DNA of 64,000 bases from Planctomycetaceae bacterium (GCA_041398825.1 JAWKTX010000001.1:682001-746000), one strand, 5' to 3'. Counted from the first letter of the stretch, positions 46,827-56,297 are shown. The notes: generated from the letters alone by a model not told the origin. A program made the numbers and translations.

Positions 46827-48401
46827 TTAATCAACATCTCCGGTGGTCCATTTCCCATCAATATTGCGCCAGACACCGCCAGGATTCTTATCCTGCAGGA
46901 TGGCTGGTAATCGTGATGGGCGGACAGCGTCGTAGCACTGCAGCATGCCGAAACGTGAAACCGCGGCGGGAATGCCGACGGATGTGAAGCCCGGATGGCC
47001 GGTCGCCGGAAATGGTCCGCCATGATTCATGGCCGGGCTAACCGCGACGCCTGTCGGCATTTTGTCATTCAGCAGACGGCCCACTTTTGTCCGAAGTGCG
47101 GGAGCAATCATCGCGTATTCGGTGTCATCACTGCCTGCATTGTCCGTATAGATACAACCCGTCAGATTGCCCTCCAGAGCTTCAGCGATGTCGGCCATTT
47201 GTTTCGCGGTGCTGGCGAAGACGAACAGGGAACCATTCCCGAATGCTTCGGTCTGAAAAATCGCCGGGTCATTCAGAAACTGTTCGCCGGAAACGCGAAG
47301 CAATGTATTCTGAAAACAGACTCCTTTTCCGCCTCCCGGTTGTCCTCCCGTGACAACTGTGGCTCCGGCGTTAACAATTGTTTGAACTCCGGACGAAAAG
47401 CTGGAACGGACGCCTTCGGCCAGCATGGTGCCAACCGGGGCCGTCGTGAATCGTTCAGCCACTGCTTTCAGGAATGATTCCCCTGCTTCGCCCGTGGGCA
47501 AAACGACGACACCGGGATTTGTGCAGAACTGGCCGGTTCCCATGAGGCAGCTTCCGGCGAATTCATCGGCAATAGCGTCAGAACGTTCTGCAAGAGCGCC
47601 GGACAGAATGAAAACCGGATTGATGCTGGAAAGCTCGAGATAGATTGGCTTGCCAGCGGCATCGGCGGCGGCTTTGAGTTTCAGGCCTGTCTGACGCGCG
47701 CCGGTGTAGCCGGCGGCGGCGATGCGATGATCGGACACCAGTTTGTAACCATCTTCATGACTTGTCCGGTAAATCAGCTGGACAAGCGCTTTGGGCATCC
47801 CTGTTTCCTCAATCGCTGCCAGGGCGGCTTCCGCGAAAAGTCGGGTGGTTTCGGGGTGACACGAGTGTCCCTTGGCGATGACTGGATTACCGGCCGCGAT
47901 GGCTGCCGCGAAATCACCGCCGGCAATTCCATTGAACGCAAATGGAAAGTTATTGGGGCCAAAAACAACCACAGGCCCAATGGGACCGAAGACGGACCGA
48001 ATTCCCGAGGTGGTGTCGATGACAGGGTGACACCATGATTGCTCCCGCGCTGCTTTGGCGGCCTGTCGCAGCTGGTTAATGGTGCGAGGCAGCTCGCCAT
48101 CTTTCAAACGCGGGCTGACGGGTAAAGCTGTTTCGGCATGTGCTGCTTCGACCAGGGCGTCGGATCGTGATTCAATTTGACGGGCGTAACTTTCGAGAAA
48201 CTCTGCGAATCGTACTCCTGACCAGCCGCGTGTTTCGCGTGAAACCGCGGCTGCGGCCTCCAGCGCTTCGCTGATTTCGGACCAGGGACTGACCGGGAAA
48301 ACCTGTGGCATCGGCTGTTCTGTTGCCGGATTGACTGCCTGGAAGGTCTTTGTACCGGAACTGGTTTTCCACTGGCCGTTGATCAGTACGGGTTGTGTCA
48401 T
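46827..48401 (-). CDS. Aldehyde dehydrogenase (NADP+), alpha-ketoglutaric semialdehyde type
   Basis: Oxidises 2,5-dioxopentanoate (alpha-ketoglutaric semialdehyde) to 2-oxoglutarate in non-phosphorylating pentose, hexarate and hydroxyproline routes; 524 residues. FGPNNFPFAFN, GNPVIAKGHSCHPET, the general base Glu in LELSSINPVF and the nucleophile Cys in GTGQFCTNPG match the type III KGSADH subfamily. ATG at 48401. It follows the glucose-dehydrogenase-like gene by 60 bases on the same strand and probably shares its transcript, which suggests oxidative sugar breakdown. Confidence 0.88.
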   Translation of the reverse strand: MTQPVLINGQWKTSSGTKTFQAVNPATEQPMPQVFPVSPWSEISEALEAAAAVSRETRGWSGVRFAEFLESYARQIESRSDALVEAAHAETALPVSPRLKDGELPRTINQLRQAAKAAREQSWCHPVIDTTSGIRSVFGPIGPVVVFGPNNFPFAFNGIAGGDFAAAIAAGNPVIAKGHSCHPETTRLFAEAALAAIEETGMPKALVQLIYRTSHEDGYKLVSDHRIAAAGYTGARQTGLKLKAAADAAGKPIYLELSSINPVFILSGALAERSDAIADEFAGSCLMGTGQFCTNPGVVVLPTGEAGESFLKAVAERFTTAPVGTMLAEGVRSSFSSGVQTIVNAGATVVTGGQPGGGKGVCFQNTLLRVSGEQFLNDPAIFQTEAFGNGSLFVFASTAKQMADIAEALEGNLTGCIYTDNAGSDDTEYAMIAPALRTKVGRLLNDKMPTGVAVSPAMNHGGPFPATGHPGFTSVGIPAAVSRFGMLQCYDAVRPSRLPAILQDKNPGGVWRNIDGKWTTGDVD

Positions 48402-48461
48402 GACTGTTTTGCTTTCGATGGTCTGTTGAGTGATTCGTTGAAGTCGGGAAGCCGCCGGGTA

Positions 48462-49565
48462 TCAGCCTTCTGCGACATTGACATAGACTTTGAGTGCGTC
48501 GCGGTCTTCGACCAGCAGACGCATCATTTCCTTGTAATTGTCCAAACCATCCACAGGCGTGGTGAGGATCTTCTCGATGACGCCCGGCCATGTGACTTCA
48601 CCGAGTGCCAGGTCGGCGATGCCGGATTCAAAGTGTCGGAAGTTGGCATTCACGGATCCGAGCAGCAACTTGTTTCCCAGTACCCAGTTCAGATTCAGGT
48701 TGTCGCTGGGCACTTCGACTTTCCGTTGTCCACCCGTGATGCTGGTCCAGACCACGCAGCCATTGTGTCCCAGGTGTTCCATGGCTTCAAAAGCAATCGC
48801 ACTGCTGCCGGTGGCTTCAACGATCAGGTCGGGTTTTCCGTTCCGGGAAGCCAGTTCCTTCATTGATGTTTCTGATGTGCTGACGTAGGTGGAACCGAAG
48901 CCTTCTGCGATCTCCGCTTTCAGATTAGGTTTTTTTCCTCGAGCAAGCGTGAAGACCTGAATACCGCGCAGTCGCAGGATGAGAGTTGAAAGCAGACCAA
49001 TCTGCCCCGCTCCCGTCACCCATGCCGTTCTGGGTTCCCAGACTTGAAGCCGTTTCTGAGCGAGAAAGGCCTGTTCAACCGCCTTTGCAGCGCAGCTCAT
49101 GGGTTCGGCCAGAACGTGAAGATGTTTCAGGCCGACGGGCATACGTACAACGAATTCTTCGTCATCCACGAAGTATTCGGTCAGGTAACCGTGCCGCAGA
49201 TTGATGCCGCGTTCGTAGTACTGTTCTTCGCTGGTGATATCGGATCGCCCAATCTTGTCGTAGATAGAGCCACCAGGCCGACGTACCGTGCACGTGACGT
49301 AGTCGCCGACATTCACTCGCGTGACTGCCGGACCGACTTCTTCCACAATGCCAAAGCATTCATGCCCAATCACCAGAAAGTCATAGCCATCCGGTGCATT
49401 CCCATACAGCGCATCGTTAATTTCCCGATCGGTTGCGTCGACGCCGACCTTCAGCACTCGAACCAGGACGCCTCGACCATCGGGGATATCCGTGACAGCG
49501 GGCTTCGCAAGATCTGCCAGATGCACGCTATTGGGGGTACCCGGTCGGACAGCGATGGCTTTCAT
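48462..49565 (-). CDS. Zinc-type MDR dehydrogenase, glucose 1-dehydrogenase-like
   Basis: 367 residues from ATG 49565. Medium-chain dehydrogenase: catalytic GHECFGIVEEVG, and a central part (YYERGINLRHGYLTEYFVDDEEFVVRMP, split here as two stretches) that follows the archaeal glucose 1-dehydrogenase pattern ERGI...HG...EYF. Cofactor motif AWVTGAGQIGLLSTLI. The classical structural-zinc four-Cys loop is missing and replaced by TCTVRRPGGSIYDK. Expected to oxidise an aldose to the lactone with NAD(P)+. Upstream of the KGSADH gene in the same direction. Confidence 0.82.
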   Translation of the reverse strand: MKAIAVRPGTPNSVHLADLAKPAVTDIPDGRGVLVRVLKVGVDATDREINDALYGNAPDGYDFLVIGHECFGIVEEVGPAVTRVNVGDYVTCTVRRPGGSIYDKIGRSDITSEEQYYERGINLRHGYLTEYFVDDEEFVVRMPVGLKHLHVLAEPMSCAAKAVEQAFLAQKRLQVWEPRTAWVTGAGQIGLLSTLILRLRGIQVFTLARGKKPNLKAEIAEGFGSTYVSTSETSMKELASRNGKPDLIVEATGSSAIAFEAMEHLGHNGCVVWTSITGGQRKVEVPSDNLNLNWVLGNKLLLGSVNANFRHFESGIADLALGEVTWPGVIEKILTTPVDGLDNYKEMMRLLVEDRDALKVYVNVAEG

Positions 49566-49865
49566 CTCAATCAACTTTCAAGCAGAACACGAACAAATAC
49601 TGGATTGATATCCGGACCAGGCAGAGCGAATCCGGAGTTTTAAGAAACTGGAAGTGTGCGGCGATGAGTCTGGAGTGTGCAACTACGCACGAGGTGAAGG
49701 TGGGCAGAATCGGAGATGACCGACAACTGCTCGTGTGCGAAATGGCAGGCGGATTCTATGAGGCTGACTAGTGGCGTCAATCGACCCCCCGTCGCAGCGA
49801 CTCGGATGAGAATTCCTGCCATTCGATCAGTGATTGGGCTATCGACGTCCGGGCTTGAGCAGGTA
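49566..49865. other. Intergenic region ahead of the RND operon
   Basis: 300 bases between divergent genes. No gene is convincing; a minus-strand frame at 49640-49873 shows no protein-like sequence. The -24/-12 promoter begins at its right edge. Confidence 0.4.
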
Positions 49866-49881
49866 TGGCACAATTCATGCT
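49866..49881 (+). promoter_or_regulatory. Putative sigma-54 (-24/-12) promoter of the RND operon
   Basis: TGGCACAATTCATGCT carries GG at 49867-49868 and GC at 49879-49880 with exactly 10 bases between, and differs from TGGCAC-N5-TTGCT at one position. Transcription would begin near 49892, leaving a short leader before the ATGs at 49916 and 49925. An ATG at 49865 overlaps the -24 box, which argues against using that start. Confidence 0.5.
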
Positions 49882-49915
49882 GCCTGGCAGATGGATCAAA
49901 GATGTGAGAAACAGG

Positions 49916-51025
49916 ATGAGTCTTATGAATCGTGAATCAAGAACGTCGTCTGTTCTGATGCGGGCATTGGCGGGGCTGGTTGGGATGATCGGTTTGCTCG
50001 CGATGATCGCGTGGCTGGCCGGAGCATTCACGGACAAGATTCCGCCCGGTCGGGTTGCAACTGAAGCTGCGCGGCTGAACGGGGAAGACACCGATACCGT
50101 TCATGAAGTCGTCAGGGACGATATCGAAGAGTCCGTTGGGACCCTGAAGGCTGCTGGCCGGACAGAGATTTCAGCTCGCATTCTGGCCCGCATTGAAAAG
50201 GTGCTTGTGACTGCCGGGGCAATCGTGAATGCGGATGACATTGTGATCGAGCTGGACCGCGAGGAACTGGAGTCGCGACTGAAGCAGGCCGAGCAGGCTG
50301 CAATGTCGGCTGATGCGGCATTGTCGCAGGCCAGAATAGATCTTGATCGAGAACGGCAACTGCGAGAAAGAAATGCGGGAGTCCAGTCGGCGCTGGATGC
50401 CGCGCAGAGTCGTTACGACATCGCGACGGCTCAGGCTGCGGGAGCAAAGGAAGCCATCGAATCGGCCCGAATCGTATTGTCGTACGCGACCATCCGAGCA
50501 CCACGGGCAGGACGCGTTGTTGATCGGCTGGCGGAACCCGGAGACACCGCTCAGCCCGGACGACCGTTGCTGGTGGTTTACGATGCCGAATCTTTGCGGC
50601 TTGAGGCTCCGGTAATGGAATCACTGGCCATTCGGCTGAAGCCAGGTCAGGAACTGGTGGCTCGTATCGACGCTCTGGATCGCGAAGTGACGGCGACGAT
50701 TGACGAAATCGTGCCGCAGGCCGATGCGCCCAGTCGCACGTTCCTTGTGAAAGCAATCATTCCTCGTACAGAGGACTTGTATGAGGGCATGTTCGGCCGA
50801 CTCCTGATCCCCGCGGGTGAGCGTCAGCATCTCTGTTTGAACGAAGCGGCCGTTCAGGAAGTCGGCCAGCTTCAGTTTGTCAACGTTGTTCGTGACGATC
50901 AGACTCTTGAGCGACGACTGATTCGAACCGGTCAGGTCGGAATTCCCGGCCGTGTCGAAGTGCTGAGCGGCTTGTCCGCAGGAGAACGTGTTGTTCTTCG
51001 GAATGCACGAGTGGACTCTGAATAG
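49916..51025 (+). CDS. RND efflux periplasmic adaptor (membrane fusion protein)
   Basis: About 369 residues linking an inner-membrane RND pump to an outer-membrane channel. An N-terminal helix (LAGLVGMIGLLAMIAWLAGAF) anchors it; the lipoyl halves are ARILARIEKVLVTAGAIVNADDIVIELD and TIRAPRAGRVVDRLAEPGDTAQPG, separated by a coiled-coil hairpin (EQAAMSADAALSQARIDLDRE). Start ATG 49916 or 49925; the latter has AGGATGAG upstream. The pump gene follows after 69 bases; no outer-membrane factor gene is next to it. Confidence 0.9.
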   Translation: MSLMNRESRTSSVLMRALAGLVGMIGLLAMIAWLAGAFTDKIPPGRVATEAARLNGEDTDTVHEVVRDDIEESVGTLKAAGRTEISARILARIEKVLVTAGAIVNADDIVIELDREELESRLKQAEQAAMSADAALSQARIDLDRERQLRERNAGVQSALDAAQSRYDIATAQAAGAKEAIESARIVLSYATIRAPRAGRVVDRLAEPGDTAQPGRPLLVVYDAESLRLEAPVMESLAIRLKPGQELVARIDALDREVTATIDEIVPQADAPSRTFLVKAIIPRTEDLYEGMFGRLLIPAGERQHLCLNEAAVQEVGQLQFVNVVRDDQTLERRLIRTGQVGIPGRVEVLSGLSAGERVVLRNARVDSE

Positions 51026-51094
51026 TGCTCGTGCATCTCTTCGGCGGTGCGTGTTCCGGTTTCCGGTTTGAGTCAACAGTAAAGGCAAGACGTC

Positions 51095-54000
51095 GTGACG
51101 GATCAGCCCTCCCCGATTTCAGATTCTATGCCCGGTCATGATCTCGCCGCTGTCGCGACGGCTGAACAGGCCACTACCAGTGACAGCTCGTCAGTGATGA
51201 CACGGCTCGTCGAGGTTTTTTTGCGGGGAGACGTTGCGATTCTGCTGACGATCGTCTCTCTGATTCTTGGAGCCGTGTCCCTTTGGCTGACTCCACGGGA
51301 AGAAGAGCCTCAAATCGTAGTTCCTATGGCGGATGTGCTGATCTCTGCGCCAGGGATGTCTGCGGAAGAAGTCGAACAGCAAGTCACAAGTCGCGTCGAG
51401 AAAATGCTCTACCAGATCGATGGCGTCGAGTATGTTTATTCGATGTCGCGTCCGGGGCAGTCGGTCGTTACGGTGCGATTCTACGTTGGCGAAGATCGCG
51501 AGGATTCGCTGATCAAGCTCTACAACAAGTTGCAGTCGAACGTCGACCAGATTACGCCTGGTGTATCCGGGTGGGTGGTGAAACCAATCGAAGTCGACGA
51601 TGTTCCGATCCTTGTTGCGACCTTGTGGACAGATCGCACGGATCAGTATGGTGATTTCGAACTGCGGCGACTGGCCGAGCAATTCCAGAACGAATTACAG
51701 GCCATTAATCAGACCAATCGCGTCTGGGTTGTTGGCGGTCGGCCAAGACAAATTCGCGTTGAAGTAAATCCGTCTGCGATGGCTGCCCGGCAGGTTTCCA
51801 TCCTGCAGATTGCGAAGGCCCTGCAGGTCTCCAATGTGAATCAGCAGGTCGGTTCATTCGATCAGCTGGAGCAATCGTTTGTGGTCGATGCAGGTCGATT
51901 CGTTCAGGACACTCAGGAGCTTGGCCGACTGGTCGTCGGACTTTCGAGTGATCGTCCTGTGCATCTTCATGATGTTGCCGTCATCAGAGACGGTCCTGCG
52001 GAATCAACCACATACAGCTGGCTGGGGTTCGGGCCTGCACATGAGAATGAAGTTTCACGCCAGCCACACGACGTCTTTCCTGCAGTACAGATTGCTGTTG
52101 CCAAGCAGAAAGGCAGCAATGCGGTTTGGGTAGCCGATGCGGTCAAAGATCGTCTGGAAGAATTGTCCAGGCAATGGTTACCGGACGGAGTTCATTATCA
52201 AATTACACGAGACTACGGCGAAACGGCAGACGATAAGGTGAACGAACTGGTCGAGGGACTTGCGGTTGCGGTTCTGACAGTGATCGTGTTCATCGGAGTA
52301 TTTCTGGGTTGGCGTGCAGCTCTGGTTGTCGCGTTGGCGATTCCTGTTTGTTACAGCCTGACACTGTTCATTAACCTGATGGCTGGCTACACAATCAACC
52401 GAGTTACCATGTTTGCGTTGATTCTGTCGCTGGGGCTGCTTGTCGATGACCCCATTACCGATGTCGAAAACATCGCTCGCTACTTCGCACTGCGCGTGCT
52501 TCCGCCACGTCAATCGGTGCTCAGGGCAGTTCAGGAAGTGCGTCCGGCTTTGTTACTGTCGACGCTGGCGATCATTGCCAGTTTTCTTCCCATGGCGTTC
52601 ATTACGGGCATGATGGGACCGTACATGGCGCCGATGGCATTGAATGTCCCATTGACCGTTTCCATGTCAACGGTTGTCGCATTCGTCCTGACGCCCTGGC
52701 TGGCCATGGTCGCACTTCGAAGAATGATGGACGATGCAAATCCGGACGATGAATTTGATATCACGGCTCGGCCGCTGTATCGGATTTTTCGCTGGTTACT
52801 GACACCCATGCTGGAGAAACGATGGATCAGCTGGGCGGTTCTTGCCGGCACGGCCGTCTTGTTTGCTGCTGCCTGTTTGCTGCCGGCTTTGCGGATGGTT
52901 CCCCTGAAGATGTTGCCGTATGACAACAAGAATGAGTTTCAGATTATTGTCGACATGCCGGAAGGCACCACGCTGGAAAGAACGGAAAGTGTCGCAAGGG
53001 AAGTCGCTTTGCATGTAGCCGCTGAAGCTGAAGTTACCAACTACTGTGTTACGGTGGGAACTTCATCGCCGATGGATTTCAATGGCATGGTTCGTCATTA
53101 CTTTCTTCGGTCCGGTTCAAATGTCGCGGACATCCGATTCAATCTCGTTTCGAAGGACCTGCGAGTTCAACAGTCTCATGAACTCATTCTTCGCATTCGG
53201 AATGATATGAAGGAACTGTCCAGCCGATTCCACGCAAATCTGAAGCTCGTTGAGGTTCCGCCCGGGCCCCCGGTGCTTGCTACGATTACGGCGGAGGTTT
53301 ACGGGCGAGATGATATGGCCTACGCAGAACTGATTGCCGCGTCCAGGCTGGTTGCAGGTCGTCTGGAGCGGGAGCCGTTCATCGAAGATGTCGACATCAG
53401 TGCCGAAGACGATCAGCAGAAATGGGTATTTGAGGTCGACAAACCCAAAGCAGCGATGAGCGGCGTGTCGACGCAGACAGTCGTGTCGACGCTGGGGGCT
53501 GCGCTGAACGGCCTGAATGCCACCATCCTGCATCAGTCTCGTGAAATCGATCCTCTGAATGTTCAACTACGACTTCCTCGCCAGCAGAGATCTGCACTGG
53601 ATGATCTGCGAGAGCTTTATGTTCCGGGAGATGGAGGAGCTTTGGTGCAGCTGGGGGCAATCGGATCGTTTCACCAGGTGATTGAAGACAAGACCATCTA
53701 TCACAAGAATCTGAAACGGGTCGTTTTTGTTTACGGCGAAGTCGCAGGACGTGCTCCAGCGGATGCCATCATTGATATGCAAACCGATCAAAGGAACTCC
53801 GGGGTGAATTTGCCTCCGGAAGCTGATCGCAAAGCCCGTGATGTCGAAAGTCGGACATGGCTGGCAAGGGGAGGCGGAGATGAGTGGCAGGTTCCCGAGG
53901 GGATTGAGGTTGAATGGGCAGGCGAAGGCGAATGGCAGATCACGCTGGATGTCTTCCGTGACCTCGGCCTGGCGTTTGCCGCGGCCCTGATTGGCATTTT

Positions 54001-54484
54001 CATGGTTTTGATGTTTCAGACCGGTAGCCGCGTTTTGCCACCCGTGATGATGTTGTCAATCCCGCTCACTCTGATCGGAATTATGCCGGGATTCTGGTTC
54101 CTGAATGCTGTCGTCAACAAACCTGTCGATGGCTATCCGAACCCTGTCTTTTTTACCGCCACAGCGATGATTGGGATGATCGCGCTGGCGGGAATCGTGG
54201 TGCGTAATTCTGTCGTCCTGATTGATTTCATTCATTTGGGAATGCAGGAAGGGCATCCGCTGAAAGAAGCAATCATCCGCAGTGTCGCGATCCGAACTCG
54301 GCCCATCCTTCTGACCGCTGGAACAACCCTTCTGGGAAACTGGGTGATCACACTGGATCCGATATTTTCCGGCCTTGCCTGGTCGGTGATTTTTGGAATC
54401 GTGACTTCAACTCTGTTTACGCTGTTCGTCATTCCTGTCGTGTATTGGTTGATTTACGGACCCCGAAAACAGGTCCGCGACTGA
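51095..54484 (+). CDS. RND efflux transporter permease
   Basis: 1129 residues, proton-driven inner-membrane pump of the hydrophobe/amphiphile or metal efflux type. First helix near 48-66 (ILLTIVSLILGAVSLWL), porter domains with PGMSAEEVEQQVTSRVEK, then helices 2-6 including the proton-relay LGLLVDDPITDVEN with the paired Asp, a second porter half, and C-terminal helices (ALAGIVVRNSVVLIDFI). GTG start at 51095. GDPITD replaces the usual DDAIVVVEN spacing only in flanking residues. The substrate cannot be predicted. Confidence 0.93.
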   Translation: MTDQPSPISDSMPGHDLAAVATAEQATTSDSSSVMTRLVEVFLRGDVAILLTIVSLILGAVSLWLTPREEEPQIVVPMADVLISAPGMSAEEVEQQVTSRVEKMLYQIDGVEYVYSMSRPGQSVVTVRFYVGEDREDSLIKLYNKLQSNVDQITPGVSGWVVKPIEVDDVPILVATLWTDRTDQYGDFELRRLAEQFQNELQAINQTNRVWVVGGRPRQIRVEVNPSAMAARQVSILQIAKALQVSNVNQQVGSFDQLEQSFVVDAGRFVQDTQELGRLVVGLSSDRPVHLHDVAVIRDGPAESTTYSWLGFGPAHENEVSRQPHDVFPAVQIAVAKQKGSNAVWVADAVKDRLEELSRQWLPDGVHYQITRDYGETADDKVNELVEGLAVAVLTVIVFIGVFLGWRAALVVALAIPVCYSLTLFINLMAGYTINRVTMFALILSLGLLVDDPITDVENIARYFALRVLPPRQSVLRAVQEVRPALLLSTLAIIASFLPMAFITGMMGPYMAPMALNVPLTVSMSTVVAFVLTPWLAMVALRRMMDDANPDDEFDITARPLYRIFRWLLTPMLEKRWISWAVLAGTAVLFAAACLLPALRMVPLKMLPYDNKNEFQIIVDMPEGTTLERTESVAREVALHVAAEAEVTNYCVTVGTSSPMDFNGMVRHYFLRSGSNVADIRFNLVSKDLRVQQSHELILRIRNDMKELSSRFHANLKLVEVPPGPPVLATITAEVYGRDDMAYAELIAASRLVAGRLEREPFIEDVDISAEDDQQKWVFEVDKPKAAMSGVSTQTVVSTLGAALNGLNATILHQSREIDPLNVQLRLPRQQRSALDDLRELYVPGDGGALVQLGAIGSFHQVIEDKTIYHKNLKRVVFVYGEVAGRAPADAIIDMQTDQRNSGVNLPPEADRKARDVESRTWLARGGGDEWQVPEGIEVEWAGEGEWQITLDVFRDLGLAFAAALIGIFMVLMFQTGSRVLPPVMMLSIPLTLIGIMPGFWFLNAVVNKPVDGYPNPVFFTATAMIGMIALAGIVVRNSVVLIDFIHLGMQEGHPLKEAIIRSVAIRTRPILLTAGTTLLGNWVITLDPIFSGLAWSVIFGIVTSTLFTLFVIPVVYWLIYGPRKQVRD

Positions 54485-54976
54485 TGAAATGCAGCGATCA
54501 ATGTGGATCTCGTCCGATATTTGGCGCTGGTATGCGTGCATCGAGTGACTTCACTGAAGAATGCGTTCCAATGGTTTCGATCAGGCAGCGGCGTGTCTTG
54601 ATGGATGTTCTTTTCTCTCACCGTGCGTGAAACTGACCACCGCAGTCCAGAGCCGTCGCGTATCCCGGGACGTCTCGCGAAGCCGGCGCGTAAGAGCTAA
54701 CCTAACTGTCCGTTGAAAAACCGGGACAGGCCCGCAGGACGACGGAAAACCATCGTGTTTTAAAGTCTCCTGCTCGAGCCAGTCCCGTTTTTCAACAGGC
54801 TGCCAAGTTAACGCAAATAGACTTATGAATGATCTTGCGAGCTCCTGTTGTTAGTTTACGCTTTGGGTATACCATTGGCAGTATACGGACTGCAGGTCGC
54901 CCCCTGAGAGAGCAGCCGACAGATTTGGATAAATTCAAACCGATGCCGATTTCAGGCGACGGATGGGAATTCTGAC
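54485..54976. other. Intergenic region containing repeat copy C
   Basis: 492 bases between the RND pump and a secreted unknown. Repeat copy C lies in the middle. Farther on, two GTATAC hexamers (54867-54872 and 54881-54886), 14 bases apart, precede the next gene and could be an operator. No gene is seen. Confidence 0.45.
54706..54802 (+). repeat. 97-bp palindromic repeat, copy C
   Basis: Starts CTGTCCGTTGAAAAACCGGG and ends CGTTTTTCAACAGGCTG; the reverse complement of its end, CAGCCTGTTGAAAAACGGG, is almost the same as its start. Inner GCAGGA and TCCTGC also pair, so the whole element can fold on itself. Flanking tetramers are CTAA and CCAA. It lies 221 bases after the RND pump. Confidence 0.9.
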
Positions 54977-56053
54977 ATGCAAAGGAAACCTTCTGTTACC
55001 ATCCCGGACATCGGGGGCCAGCGGCATTCCGTCAGATTGCAGGGAGTAAGTCACCTGGTGTTGCGGACCTTGCTCTTGTTGTTTGTGGTTCTGTCACCGA
55101 TCGCTGCCTCAGCAGAGTCGCTTCCAGCCAGCCAGTCCATTGATGAACCGTCTGCTGGTTTCACGCAGAAAAATCTGGATAACACTGCGACGGGAAGGAA
55201 CACCGTGTTACCACCGCTGCGGATCCCGGTTTCCCCGCAGGGCGACGGTGATAGTCAGCCGCCGATGCCAGTGACTCTGTCAGATGAAGCCCATGATTTT
55301 CTCCGTGGAATGATCCTCCTTCTCCTGCCTGAGGAGTTCAGTGACGACGACGGATGGGGAAATCAGCGGCGAATCCAGTCAGGCCTGAATGTCGATATTA
55401 GTCGTGGCAAGCTTCATACGAGTCGTCGCTGGAAGAATGTGAATCACGGCGTTTGGGCCCGCGTTTCAGCGAGACTGGTCAACCCCGAAAACACATTTCA
55501 GCTTCGCGTAACCCAATTGCCCAATGGCACTGATGAAGTCGCGGCACCTTCGGTTGGAACGGGGGAGTTCACGAAGCCCGAATCGACGCGCTACAGTGTC
55601 GAATGCGATGTCCTTGTCAAAGCAATCGGGCAACGTCAACAATGGAATTGGGGTTTGTCTCTCTGGAGCGTCTCTGCCGACGTCGATGTGGGGGCAAAAC
55701 TTCTGGCTCTGGTGAATGTGGGACGCACTGTTCGGACAATAGACGGAAAGGTTCAACTCCGAATTACGCCGGTGATCGACACGGCAGAAATTCATATCAC
55801 GCACTTCCGGGTGAATCGAATTAGCCACGTTAAAGGTAATGTGGCTCGCGAGATCGGCGAGATGTTTCAGCCACTCGTGATGCACGCCGTCAGGAAAGCA
55901 AACAGTGGACTGGCCGGTAAAATCAATCGAAAGATTGAAAAGCTGGGCGACCGATTGAATATACCGCTCTGGAATTCCGTATTTCCATCGCCCACCGAAA
56001 GCTCGTCACAGGATTTGACCGGTCAGGAAAACGACGGGTTGCGGTCAGAATGA
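54977..56053 (+). CDS. Secreted hypothetical protein, possible lipid-binding (TULIP-like) fold
   Basis: 358 residues. After about 28 residues comes a hydrophobic signal (LVLRTLLLLFVVLSPIAASAES), then a Pro-rich linker and a domain of amphipathic strands (NVDISRGKLHTSRRWKNVNHGVWARVSARLV, in several short repeats), ending with long amphipathic helices (EIGEMFQPLVMHAVRKANSGLAGKI). The strand-then-helix pattern recalls BPI/SMP-like lipid-binding proteins, but I found no diagnostic motif. The first ATG at 54977 may be upstream of the true start. Function unknown. Confidence 0.6.
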   Translation: MQRKPSVTIPDIGGQRHSVRLQGVSHLVLRTLLLLFVVLSPIAASAESLPASQSIDEPSAGFTQKNLDNTATGRNTVLPPLRIPVSPQGDGDSQPPMPVTLSDEAHDFLRGMILLLLPEEFSDDDGWGNQRRIQSGLNVDISRGKLHTSRRWKNVNHGVWARVSARLVNPENTFQLRVTQLPNGTDEVAAPSVGTGEFTKPESTRYSVECDVLVKAIGQRQQWNWGLSLWSVSADVDVGAKLLALVNVGRTVRTIDGKVQLRITPVIDTAEIHITHFRVNRISHVKGNVAREIGEMFQPLVMHAVRKANSGLAGKINRKIEKLGDRLNIPLWNSVFPSPTESSSQDLTGQENDGLRSE

Positions 56054-56297
56054 TCCCTCTGCTGTCCACTTAAACAGTGGCTCATCACTTCTTTTCCCCT
56101 GCAGATAACGCTCAACCTCCCCAGATTCCTGAGTTTGCGCCAATTCTCGGGATAATCTTCGACTTATCGGTGATCTAACAGAACGTGCTGGACCATCTCC
56201 AGTTTCGGCAATACGATGGTGTGCGTTCTGTGCAGGTTTCTGAAGATTTGGTGTGGGCTGGTTCCGTGCCAGAGCAGCAACCTTTCGAGGATTCAGT

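Noticed and set aside
49640..49873. 77-codon minus-strand open frame ahead of the RND operon
   Set aside because: His/Ser-rich without family resemblance, no ribosome site, and it overlaps the putative -24/-12 promoter.
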